The notes: generated by a model not told the origin, from the sequence alone. 6,589 nt of DNA from DASQDT01 sp036380435 (GCA_036380435.1 DASVES010000438.1:1-6589); one strand, 5' to 3'. Positions 1 to 6,588 are shown, counted from the first letter of the stretch. Program-made: numbers and translations.

Positions 1-1
1 G

Positions 2-1504
2 ATCGAGTTTCCGTATCCCGTCGCGCCGGTCGTCCGGCACCACCACGAGAACTGGGACGGCTCCGGCTATCCCGACGGCCTCAAGGGGGAAGAGATTCCC
101 CTCGGCGCGCGCATCCTCTCCGTCGTCGATTGCTTCGACTCCGTGCGCGAAGACCGGCCCTATCGCAAGGGGATGACGACCGAGGAGGCGGGCGCGCTGC
201 TCCGACGCGGGGCCGGCACACACTTCGACCCGCGCGTCGTCTCGCTCTTCCTCGAACATCTTCCCGAGTTCGAGCGCGAGGTCGCCGCGGAAGGTCTCGA
301 TCAGCACGGCGTGACGAGCGTCGAGTGCGACGCGCGCACGCTCCTCATGGATGCGGACGCTTCCATGACGCTCCTCGAAGCGCCGGCCGCGCGCGTCCAC
401 GGCAACAATAACGCGCCCGCGCCCGCCTACCTCCATCACATCAACAACGCCCACCGCGAGGTCTACGCGCTCTACGAGATCGCCCGCACCTTCGGCTCGT
501 CGCTCGACATCGAAAACACCGTCTCCGTCCTCGTCAACAAGGTCGGCCACGTCGTCCCCTTCGACCTGTGCGCCGTCTACCTCCACGACGAGCTGAAGGG
601 CTACGCGACGGCCGCGCACGTCGCGGGGCCAAACTCCGACCTCGTCCGCGGCCGCGCCGTCGCCCCCGGCGAGGGCGTCATCGGCTTCGTGCTCGCCAAC
701 CGCCGCCCCGCGCATCACCTCGACCCCGCGCTCGACTTTACGGACTTGCTCCTGCCGGCCGGCGTCGAGTACCGCTCGATGGTCGCCCTCCCGCTCGTGC
801 GCGACGAGCAACTGCTAGGGGCCTTGGCCGTCTACTCCGCCGAGCCGGGCCGCTACACGGACGACCACGTCCGCATGCTCGACACGGTGGCGCGTCTCGC
901 CTCGGACGCGCTCGCCAACGCCGTGCAGCACGCCGAAGCCGAGTCGAACGCCTTGACCGACAACCTGACGGGGCTGCCCAACGCGCGCGCCATGTTCGCC
1001 CGCTTCGAGCAGGAGTCGGCGCGCGCGCGCCGCACGGGCCGTCCCTTCCAGGTCATCATGCTCGACCTCGACGACTTCAAGCAGGTCAACGACCGCTTCG
1101 GCCACAAGGCCGGCGACCAGATGCTGCGCGAGGTGGCGCGCCTCCTCCAGGCGCAACTGCGCGAGTACGACTTCCTCGCGCGCTACGCCGGCGACGAGTT
1201 CGTCGCTCTCGTCCAGGAGTTGACGGCCGAGCAGAGCGAGGAGTTGAGCGTGCGCATCGAGCGCGTCGTCAGCCAGTTCTCCCTACACGTGCGCGGCGAC
1301 CAGCGCGCCCGCGTCGGCATCTCGGTCGGCTCGGCCACCTACGGTCTCCACGGTGAGACGCTCGACCAGATACTGATCGCCGCCGACGAGGCCATGTACC
1401 ACATCAAGTCGTATCACAAGCAGCAGGCCCGCGCCGCTGCTTCTTCGGCCGACACCCACTCCTCCCTCAACACCGGCGACCTCACCTCGACGGCTGTCAA
1501 CTAA
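2..1504 (+). CDS. HD-GYP-GAF-GGDEF protein, probable bifunctional c-di-GMP phosphodiesterase/diguanylate cyclase (5' partial)
   Basis: The open frame runs in from the left edge, so the true start and the HD metal-binding part lie outside; 500 residues are visible. Residues 1-85 are the end of an HD-GYP phosphodiesterase domain: HHE-x-W-D-G-S-G-Y-P at 14-24, then DRPYRK and GTHFDP (72-77). A linker follows, then a GAF sensor domain at about 157-310. The GGDEF cyclase domain is at about 315-475, with DNLTGLPN (320-327), likely metal and substrate residues D355, N363 and D372, the active-site variant AGDEF (396-400), and an intact RxxD inhibitory site (387-390) exactly five residues before it. 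No membrane segment is visible. HD-GYP domains hydrolyse c-di-GMP and GGDEF domains make it from GTP, so the protein could do both, tuned by a ligand at the GAF domain. The last 25 residues are a low-complexity Ser/Thr/Ala tail. The GTG at 143 is inside the HD-GYP domain and is not the start. The domain calls are firm; which activity dominates is unknown. Confidence 0.93.
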   Translation: MEFPYPVAPVVRHHHENWDGSGYPDGLKGEEIPLGARILSVVDCFDSVREDRPYRKGMTTEEAGALLRRGAGTHFDPRVVSLFLEHLPEFEREVAAEGLDQHGVTSVECDARTLLMDADASMTLLEAPAARVHGNNNAPAPAYLHHINNAHREVYALYEIARTFGSSLDIENTVSVLVNKVGHVVPFDLCAVYLHDELKGYATAAHVAGPNSDLVRGRAVAPGEGVIGFVLANRRPAHHLDPALDFTDLLLPAGVEYRSMVALPLVRDEQLLGALAVYSAEPGRYTDDHVRMLDTVARLASDALANAVQHAEAESNALTDNLTGLPNARAMFARFEQESARARRTGRPFQVIMLDLDDFKQVNDRFGHKAGDQMLREVARLLQAQLREYDFLARYAGDEFVALVQELTAEQSEELSVRIERVVSQFSLHVRGDQRARVGISVGSATYGLHGETLDQILIAADEAMYHIKSYHKQQARAAASSADTHSSLNTGDLTSTAVN

Positions 1505-1542
1505 GCCAAGTTTCAGTCGGACGCGTTACACGGGTGATGTCA

Positions 1543-1633
1543 GTAGGGGCAGGGCTCGTTCCTGCCCGCAGTCGCAACTCATTCAACTTTGAGTGAATTG
1601 TAACCGCGGGCAGGGAACGATCCCTGCCCCTAC
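1543..1633. repeat. Long imperfect palindrome (REP/MITE-like), between convergent genes
   Basis: The outer arms, 1543-1569 and 1606-1633, pair over about 27 bp with one mismatch and one single-base bulge; each end reads GTAGGGGCAGGG towards the centre. Pairing continues inward (1571-1586 with 1589-1604) with a few mismatches and G-T pairs, so the whole 91 bp is nearly one palindrome centred on 1587-1588. It lies 38 bases past the stop of the c-di-GMP gene and 63 bases past the stop of the convergent amidase gene. As RNA it would fold strongly and could end or protect transcripts from both sides, but no T-run follows it. Short palindromes of this style are often dispersed in many copies per genome; copy number cannot be judged here. 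Confidence 0.85.
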
Positions 1634-1696
1634 AGTCGTCCCGGTTTTCTTAGCGGCTCTCAGCCGGTTGAGGTCTCGGTCTGTCGAAGAGCGCGC

Positions 1697-2509
1697 TTAA
1701 CCGTCCTGTGCCTCGTGCAGTTTGTCGGCGTTCGTGCCCGCGCCCGAGTCAGCTCCAGCAGGGGCGGCTCCCGAGTATGCCTCTGACTCTTCCCGGTTGA
1801 AGTTGGCCTCTTCCTCTTCCAGAGACGCGGTCTCCTGCGTCTCGATGATGTTGCGGGAGGTCGAACTCGCCACGTCGGCGGTGACCAAATTGGGTGACGC
1901 GTCGTCGGGGGGATTCAGGACCAAGCCCTTGAATCGCTCCCAAGGGAAATTCGCGCCCGGGTCGGTGCGCCGCAGCGGGTCCAGTTTGGCGTGCGAGACG
2001 ACGTGTCGCAGGTTCGGGTACTTCGACCAGCAATAGCGGACGAGCTGCGCCACGATGGCGACTTGCCAGTCGGAAAACGCGTCGCCGCCCAGTTGCCGGT
2101 TGACGATTTCAACGCCGAGCGACCAGTGGTTGACTCGGTTCCGGCCGCCGTTCACGTCCGCGTGGCTCGCCCCCGGCCTGACGTGCCAAGCGGCATCCCT
2201 CTCCCTCACGCAGGCCCAGATGAGTTGGCCGTGCTGCGGCTCGTCCTCGTCGGGCACGAGCCAGTGAAAGCTGGCCGCGGAATCGCCGGGCGGCGGGTGC
2301 ATCACTGATACCGCGTCTGCCGAGCGGAAGCCGGCCGTGGCGTGAATGACGACCGCCACCACGCCGTTAATGTGGTCGCCGACAATCCGCTGCGAGGTGC
2401 AACGCGGCCAGTAGTTTTGAACGCCGGGATACCACTGCTCGGGGATTGTCACCCCTGACGGCCTGTCCGATGCGGGCAAATTGAACTGATAGTCTCTTGG
2501 GTTAGGCAT
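1697..2509 (-). CDS. N-acetylmuramoyl-L-alanine amidase, Amidase_2/PGRP (AmpD-like) family
   Basis: This 270-residue protein should cleave the bond between N-acetylmuramic acid and L-alanine in peptidoglycan or its fragments. The fold is recognised from VVIHATAG (His56, zinc), SFHWLV (80-85), AAWH (106-109), LGVEIVN (Glu134, catalytic position), VVSHAKLDP (His173, zinc) and RRTDPG (Asp183, zinc). In AmpD the residue two before the zinc Asp is a catalytic Lys; here it is Arg181. The amidase domain covers roughly residues 45-195. The N-terminus has no hydrophobic stretch, lipobox or twin-arginine signal, so the protein is either cytosolic (muropeptide recycling) or released by an unusual route such as lysis. 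Residues 210-270 form an acidic, Ala/Gly/Ser-rich tail with a run of four Glu, probably disordered. The ATG start is supported by AGGAG eight bases upstream. The gene is monocistronic, divergent from the kinase and convergent with the c-di-GMP gene. Sampled GC is about 60%, below its neighbours. A phage-type endolysin origin is possible. Confidence 0.9.
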   Translation of the reverse strand: MPNPRDYQFNLPASDRPSGVTIPEQWYPGVQNYWPRCTSQRIVGDHINGVVAVVIHATAGFRSADAVSVMHPPPGDSAASFHWLVPDEDEPQHGQLIWACVRERDAAWHVRPGASHADVNGGRNRVNHWSLGVEIVNRQLGGDAFSDWQVAIVAQLVRYCWSKYPNLRHVVSHAKLDPLRRTDPGANFPWERFKGLVLNPPDDASPNLVTADVASSTSRNIIETQETASLEEEEANFNREESEAYSGAAPAGADSGAGTNADKLHEAQDG

Positions 2510-2517
2510 CGCGAAGA

Positions 2518-2522
2518 CTCCT
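2518..2522 (-). promoter_or_regulatory. Ribosome binding site of the amidase gene
   Basis: On the minus strand AGGAG lies eight bases before the ATG whose last base on the plus strand is 2509. It is the clearest Shine-Dalgarno sequence in the window and fixes the amidase start. Confidence 0.75.
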
Positions 2523-2535
2523 GTGAAATTAACGT

Positions 2536-2703
2536 TAGTGGGTCAATTTCAATTCCGACAAGACCGCTCGGCAATCGAACTGCCCCAGGCAATCACTCTC
2601 AACACTATTGCCTACATCTTTATGCGCTCTCCCGGCAAGACATTTCATGAGGCCGCGTGGGCACGGCTGAAAATATAGCTTTTAAGTTCAAACTGACCCA
2701 CTA
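2536..2703. repeat. 168-bp segment bounded by inverted repeats (possible MITE or IS remnant)
   Basis: The left end (2536-2554) and the reverse complement of the right end (2685-2703) match at 16 of 19 positions. The outer ten bases, TAGTGGGTCA, are perfect. The inside has no open frame of note but holds a second perfect 7-bp inverted repeat (2587-2593 with 2607-2613, AGGCAAT/ATTGCCT). No target-site duplication is evident next to the ends. Terminal inverted repeats around a short non-coding AT-rich core suggest a miniature element or the remains of an insertion sequence. Alternatively, the two repeats are operator copies, one facing each divergent gene. Confidence 0.5.
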
Positions 2704-2720
2704 CCGCCCCGCAGCTTTTC

Positions 2721-2749
2721 TTGACTTTCCCCGCCCCATCGCTTTCAAT
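2721..2749 (+). promoter_or_regulatory. Candidate sigma-70-type promoter for the kinase/activator operon
   Basis: TTGACT (2721-2726, five of six matches to the -35 consensus) is followed after 17 bases by TTCAAT (2744-2749, four of six matches to the -10). Transcription would start near 2756 and give a leader of about 140 bases before the ATG at 2899. It sits just outside the right end of the inverted-repeat segment. The -10 is mediocre and promoters of this organism may differ from the E. coli consensus. Confidence 0.35.
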
Positions 2750-2898
2750 CGAATGTAAGCGCCGGGGTGCGGCCGGCGCCGCTTCGTCACGTCCGCCCAC
2801 AGGTCGGCGCCGCGGGCGCCGCGAAACAGCTTCAGCGGGTCTTAATCTTTTCTCACCGCACCCCGCCAACAACCCCGAGAACGACTGTAAAGAGATCA

Positions 2899-4983
2899 AT
2901 GCCGGCCCCTGCCACGAATCCCGGTCAGAAGGCCACGCTGCTCATCGTCGAGTCGGACGCGCAGGCTCGCGCGCGTCTTGCGGGCGCGTTCGAGGCCGAA
3001 GGCTACCGCGTCGTCGCCTGCGACGACGCGCCCTCGGCCCTGCGCCGGCTCCGACACGAGCGCTTCGACCTCGCCGTGCTCGACGCCGAACTGCCCGGCG
3101 TCGGCGGACTCGCCCTGTGTCGTCTGCTGCGCGCGCAGGACGCGACGCGCCGCCTCGCCGTGGTCGTCGCTTCCTCGCGCGGCGATGAGGGACACCGCGT
3201 CGAAGCCTTCGCCGCCGGGGCCGACGATTTCGTCCTGAAGTCGTCGGCCTCGCGTGAGCTTCTGACGCGCGTGCGCGCGCACCTGGAGTCGGCCGCGCGG
3301 CAGCGCGCGCTCGAAGGCACCAACCGCGAGCTGGCCTTCCTCGCCGATCTGGGGCGCGGGCTGTTGCACGCGATGAGTCCGGCCGAGGTGGTGCGCCGCG
3401 TGGCGGGCGCCGCCTACGAAGGCGCCAACGCCTCGATGTGCGCGGCGGTGCTGACGAAGCCCGAGGGCGACAAGACGCGCGTCGGGCAGGGAGTCGTCAT
3501 CTGCGTCTTCGACCGCGAGGGAAGCGCCGAGGAGGACATCTCGTTCGTGGACATCTGGCGGCTGCGCGCGTGGCTCGACTCGGCGAAGGCGGCCCCCGCG
3601 CGGCTCGGCGAGCAGTCGCAGTTCTTTTTGCGCGACGACCGCCACGTGGTCGAGTACGCCGCCCCGCTCCGCTTCGAGGGCCGCGCGCTGGGCGCGCTCG
3701 TCGCCGCCTTCGACCACCCGGCCGACTGCGGCGAGAACGAGGAGCGCCTCCTCGACGCCGCCGCGCAGCAGGCCGCGCTGGCCGCGCACATCTCCTCGCT
3801 CTACGAGGCGGCGCGTGAGTCGTCGAAAGTTCTTGCGAAGGAGGTGGAGCGCCGGACGGCCGAGGCCGAGAGCCAGCGGCGCTTCACCGAGGCAATCATC
3901 GACTCTCTGCCGGTCTCGCTCTACGCGGTGGATCGCAAATACCGCGTGGTCGCGTGGAACCGCAACCGCGAGACGGGCGGGCAGGGCATCCCGCGCGGAA
4001 GCGCCATCGGCCGCAACGTCTTCGAGGTCTTGACGCGCCAGAAGCGCGGCGTGTTGGAGGACGAGTTCGAGCGCGCGTTCCGCACGGGGAGCATCGAGCG
4101 CATCGAGCAGGAGACCACGTCGGCCGACGGCTCGACGCGCCACTGGCTCGTCAGCAAGGTGCCGATGCGGATCGACGGCGCGGAGGTCTCGCACGTCATC
4201 ACCGTAGGCGAGGACGTGTCGGCCCGCGTCGAGGCTAACCGTGCGGTCGCGCGCACGGAGAAGCTGGCGGCGGTGGGGCGCTTAGCCGCCGGCGTCGTCC
4301 ATGAGATCAACAACCCGCTGGCGACCATCGCGGCCTGCGCGGAGGCTTTGGAGTCGCGCGTCGCGGAGGGCGCTTACGGCGCGTCGCCGGAGGTCGAAGA
4401 CCTGCGCGAGTACTTGCAGCTCATCCGTAGCGAGACTTTCCGCTGCAAGTCGATCACGAACGGACTGCTCGACTTCAGCCGCGCGCGCCGGGCCGGTGAG
4501 CGCGCGCCCGTCAACGTCGCCGAGGTCATCGAGTCGGCGGCGCGTCTGCTCATGCACCAGAAGCGGGGCGCGGCCGTGAGGATCGACGTTGAGGCCGAGC
4601 GTGGCCTGCCGCTCGTCATGGGCGACGAGGGCCAGCTCCAGCAGGCCGTCATCATCCTCGCCGAGAACGCCATCGACGCGATGTCCGACGGCGGCACGCT
4701 CACCCTGCGCGCGCGCCCGGCCGACGACGGCACGCGCGCCGTCCTGCTCGACGTGGGCGACACGGGCGCGGGGATTTCGCCGGAGAACGTGGCGAAAATC
4801 TTCGACCCGTTCTTCACGACGAAAGAGGTCGGGCGCGGGACGGGGTTAGGGCTGGCGGTCTGTTATGGTATTGTTACCGAGCACGGCGGGCGCGTCAGCG
4901 TCGATTCGACGGTGGGGCGCGGCACGACCTTCACTCTGACGCTGCCGGCTACTTCAAACGAAGACGGAGACTCCGAATCTTGA
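2899..4983 (+). CDS. Sensor histidine kinase, REC-GAF-PAS-HisKA-HATPase (NtrB-like)
   Basis: A 694-residue soluble kinase with no membrane segment, so it senses a cytoplasmic signal. Domains in order: receiver (13-130; phosphoacceptor Asp62 in VLDAELPG, Ser at the switch position near 92-93, Lys114); GAF-like domain (about 150-300); short charged helix (303-328, probable coiled coil); PAS (about 329-445); HisKA with phosphorylatable His468 in VVHEINNPL; and HATPase with N box around Asn590, DTGAGI (621-626), IFDPFF (634-639) and GRGTGLGLA (645-653). All kinase motifs are intact. The receiver is atypical: the usual acidic pair is Glu18-Ser19, and the Pro after the conserved Lys is Ser. The kinase should autophosphorylate on His468 and pass phosphate to the NtrC-type regulator encoded next, with which it overlaps by four bases. 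The N-terminal receiver may take phosphate from another kinase or act as a regulatory dimer module. I chose the ATG at 2899 because the receiver begins soon after it; the in-frame GTG at 2767 would add 44 unlikely residues. Confidence 0.93.
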   Translation: MPAPATNPGQKATLLIVESDAQARARLAGAFEAEGYRVVACDDAPSALRRLRHERFDLAVLDAELPGVGGLALCRLLRAQDATRRLAVVVASSRGDEGHRVEAFAAGADDFVLKSSASRELLTRVRAHLESAARQRALEGTNRELAFLADLGRGLLHAMSPAEVVRRVAGAAYEGANASMCAAVLTKPEGDKTRVGQGVVICVFDREGSAEEDISFVDIWRLRAWLDSAKAAPARLGEQSQFFLRDDRHVVEYAAPLRFEGRALGALVAAFDHPADCGENEERLLDAAAQQAALAAHISSLYEAARESSKVLAKEVERRTAEAESQRRFTEAIIDSLPVSLYAVDRKYRVVAWNRNRETGGQGIPRGSAIGRNVFEVLTRQKRGVLEDEFERAFRTGSIERIEQETTSADGSTRHWLVSKVPMRIDGAEVSHVITVGEDVSARVEANRAVARTEKLAAVGRLAAGVVHEINNPLATIAACAEALESRVAEGAYGASPEVEDLREYLQLIRSETFRCKSITNGLLDFSRARRAGERAPVNVAEVIESAARLLMHQKRGAAVRIDVEAERGLPLVMGDEGQLQQAVIILAENAIDAMSDGGTLTLRARPADDGTRAVLLDVGDTGAGISPENVAKIFDPFFTTKEVGRGTGLGLAVCYGIVTEHGGRVSVDSTVGRGTTFTLTLPATSNEDGDSES
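4965..4983 (+). promoter_or_regulatory. Translational coupling site: SD in a small hairpin, TTG start overlapping TGA stop
   Basis: The kinase stop TGA (4981-4983) and the activator start TTG (4980-4982) share TTGA. A GGAG Shine-Dalgarno (4966-4969) lies ten bases upstream. It sits within the 11-base palindrome CGGAGACTCCG (4965-4975), which can fold as a 4-bp stem with a 3-base loop and partly hide the site. Ribosomes finishing the kinase would open it. Coupled translation is inferred from this arrangement. Confidence 0.55.
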
Positions 4984-6389
4984 GCGAAACCCAACAGGCA
5001 AAGATCCTCGTCGCGGAGGACGAGGCCAACCTTCGTCTGGTGCTCCAGAAAGAACTCCAGCGCATGGGCCACGACGTGAGAGTCGCCCCCGACGGCGAGG
5101 CCGCGCTCAAGCTCCTCGAAGAGTCGGCCGCCGACGTGCTCCTGTGCGACATCAACATGCCTCGCATGGACGGCATGGAGCTGCTGCGCCGCGTGCGCCA
5201 GCGCCCGAACCCGCCCGAGGTCGTCATGCTGACGGGGCGGGCCAGTGTCGAGACGGCCATCGAGTCGATGAAGCTCGGCGCTTACGACTACCTCTCGAAG
5301 CCCTACCACATCAACGAACTCGACGCGCTCATCAAGCAGGCCGCCGAGAAGCGCCGGCTGCGGGTGGACAACCAGCGTCTGCGCGCGCTGGCCGAGCGGC
5401 AGTCGGCGATGCCCGAGATCGTCAGCGTCTCGGACGCCATGCGCGAGTCGATGCGTCTCGTCGAGCGCGTGGCGCCGGCCGACACGTCGGTCCTGATCAC
5501 GGGCGAGTCGGGCACGGGGAAGGAACTCATCGCGCACGCCATCCACCGCCTATCGAGCCGGAGCGAAGGGTCGTTCATCGACCTCAACTGCGCGGCCATT
5601 CAGGAGACGCTGCTCGAATCCGAGCTGTTCGGCCACGAGGCCGGCGCGTTCACGAACGCGAAGTCGCGCAAGTTGGGTCTGTGGGAGCTGGCCGACAACG
5701 GCACGATCTTTTTAGACGAGGTGACGGAGCTGCCGCCGCAGTTGCAGTCGAAGCTTCTGCGGGCGATTGAGACGAGTTCGTTCTACCGCGTCGGCGCCGT
5801 CCGCAAGGTGCAGGTCAACGTCCGCATCATCGCCGCGACGAACCGCGACGTGAACGAAGTGGTCGGCGACGGCCGCTTCCGCGCCGACCTCCTCTACCGC
5901 GTCAACGGCTTCCAGATCGACCTCAAACCCCTGCGCGAGCGACCCGAAGACATCGAGCCAATCGCCCGCCACCTGATGAAGAAGCTCGGCGGAACGCAGC
6001 CGCCGGAACTCACGCCCGAAGTGCTCGAAGCTCTGAAGTCATACGCGTGGCCCGGCAACGTCCGCCAGCTCCGCAACACGCTGGAGCGCGCGACCCTTCT
6101 GGCCAACGACGGGCGCATCACCGTCGCCGAGCTGCCGCCCGAGATCGTCGCCCCGGCGCGCACCTTCATCCCCGTCTCGGTCTCCTCGACGGGCGCGGGC
6201 GACTCTGCCGGCGGCGGCGCACAGACACAGGGCGGGGTGCCGCCGCTGCGCGAGGTCGAGCGTCAGCAAATTCTCGCCGCGCTCGAACAGACCAACTGGC
6301 ACCGCGGCAAGACGGCCGAACTCCTCGGCATCTCCCCCTCGACGCTCTACCGCCGCCTGCGCGATTACAATCTCATGCGCCGGCCGTGA
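4980..6389 (+). CDS. NtrC-family sigma-54-dependent response regulator (REC-AAA+-Fis HTH), GAFTNA variant
   Basis: A 469-residue activator of sigma-54 RNA polymerase, the usual length for the family. The receiver (7-120) is complete: acidic pair Glu13-Asp14, phosphoacceptor Asp57, Thr85, and Lys107 followed by Pro. The AAA+ domain (about 145-385) has Walker A GESGTGKE (175-182), Walker B IFLDEV with Asp246-Glu247, AATNRD, FRADLLYR (arginine finger region, 300-307) and WPGNVRQL (357-364). The sigma-54 contact loop reads GAFTNA (222-227) instead of GAFTGA, with Asn226 in place of Gly. A Gly/Ala/Ser-rich linker (about 390-420) leads to a Fis-type helix-turn-helix (425-466; AELLGISPSTLYRRL) that binds enhancer DNA. 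The TTG start is chosen because the receiver begins seven residues later and no ATG lies before it. The upstream overlapping kinase is its obvious partner. Phosphorylation should trigger hexamer formation and promoter opening. Target genes are not identifiable here. Confidence 0.95.
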   Translation: MSETQQAKILVAEDEANLRLVLQKELQRMGHDVRVAPDGEAALKLLEESAADVLLCDINMPRMDGMELLRRVRQRPNPPEVVMLTGRASVETAIESMKLGAYDYLSKPYHINELDALIKQAAEKRRLRVDNQRLRALAERQSAMPEIVSVSDAMRESMRLVERVAPADTSVLITGESGTGKELIAHAIHRLSSRSEGSFIDLNCAAIQETLLESELFGHEAGAFTNAKSRKLGLWELADNGTIFLDEVTELPPQLQSKLLRAIETSSFYRVGAVRKVQVNVRIIAATNRDVNEVVGDGRFRADLLYRVNGFQIDLKPLRERPEDIEPIARHLMKKLGGTQPPELTPEVLEALKSYAWPGNVRQLRNTLERATLLANDGRITVAELPPEIVAPARTFIPVSVSSTGAGDSAGGGAQTQGGVPPLREVERQQILAALEQTNWHRGKTAELLGISPSTLYRRLRDYNLMRRP

Positions 6390-6395
6390 ACAGAG

Positions 6396-6418
6396 CGCAG
6401 CCGCTTACAGCGGCTGCG
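6396..6418. terminator. Perfect 10-bp hairpin between convergent genes, probable bidirectional terminator
   Basis: CGCAGCCGCT (6396-6405) pairs fully with AGCGGCTGCG (6409-6418) across the 3-base loop TAC. It begins six bases after the activator stop and ends 23 bases before the second (outer) stop codon of the opposing gene. A GC-rich stem at this place fits termination for both genes, but no T-run follows on either strand, so it may act as a weak or Rho-assisted terminator or a 3' end stabiliser. Confidence 0.6.
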
Positions 6419-6441
6419 TGATGCTTAGCCGGTCTAGATTA

Positions 6442-6588
6442 TTAGCCCCCGCCGCCGGTGGCGGTCTTCTGCTTGTTGGGCGGCTGGCCGAGGGTGCGGC
6501 GGGCGGCCTCGGCCTCGCGGGTGCGCCCCGTGCGCTCGTAGATGGCGATGATGCGTTCGAGGAGGGCGGGGGAGACGGGCCGAAGTTT
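6442..6588 (-). CDS. C-terminal end of a TPR-like protein (5' partial)
   Basis: On the minus strand an open frame enters from the right edge and ends in a double stop, TAA TAA (6442-6444, then 6439-6441). The 48 visible residues contain LLERIIAIYERTGRTREAEA, a helix-turn-helix pair typical of the end of a tetratricopeptide repeat array, then a Lys/Thr/Gly tail ending in four Gly. Codons are GC-rich like the neighbours', and the double stop supports a real end. TPR proteins are scaffolds for protein contacts, so the function cannot be told from this fragment. The gene is convergent with the activator gene. Confidence 0.7.
   Translation of the reverse strand, partial: KLRPVSPALLERIIAIYERTGRTREAEAARRTLGQPPNKQKTATGGGG

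Larger units (their letters stand above)
2510..2898. other. Divergent intergenic region, partly AT-rich
   Basis: These 389 bases separate the divergent amidase and kinase genes and hold no convincing gene. The left half (to about 2760) is much richer in A and T than the flanking coding DNA. It contains the inverted-repeat-bounded segment 2536-2703 and the promoter-like pair at 2721-2749. The right half (2760-2860) is GC-rich, with two GGCGCC sites around 2807-2821. It is open in the kinase frame back to a GTG at 2767, but it would encode a basic, featureless leader, so I treat it as untranslated. The kinase ATG is preceded only by a weak AAAGAGA purine stretch (2889-2895). Confidence 0.6.

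Noticed and set aside
143..1504. GTG at 143 as the start of the c-di-GMP gene
   Set aside because: The frame continues upstream to the window edge and encodes clear HD-GYP sequence including the GYP motif, so the GTG is internal.
1654..1666. CGGCT/AGCCG hairpin after the amidase stop as a terminator
   Set aside because: The stem is only 5 bp and the bases following it in the amidase direction are A-rich, not T-rich.
2658..2679. Sigma-54-like promoter upstream of the kinase
   Set aside because: The GGCACG part resembles a -24 element, but no TTGC lies at the required spacing; A-rich sequence is found there instead.
2536..2703. Assigning the inverted-repeat segment to a named insertion sequence family
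   Set aside because: The TGGGTCA ends faintly recall some IS ends, but there is no transposase sequence or target duplication to support a family name.
2767..2898. GTG at 2767 as the kinase start
   Set aside because: It would add 44 basic, low-complexity residues without a domain; the ATG at 2899 starts 12 residues before the receiver domain.
2645..2899. 84-residue minus-strand frame in the intergenic region
   Set aside because: Its composition is basic and irregular, there is no motif or good ribosome site, and it spans the inverted-repeat segment end and the candidate promoter.
2896..4194. Long minus-strand open frame opposite the kinase gene
   Set aside because: It is an Arg/Ala/Val-rich shadow frame caused by high GC at third codon positions; no domain is recognisable.
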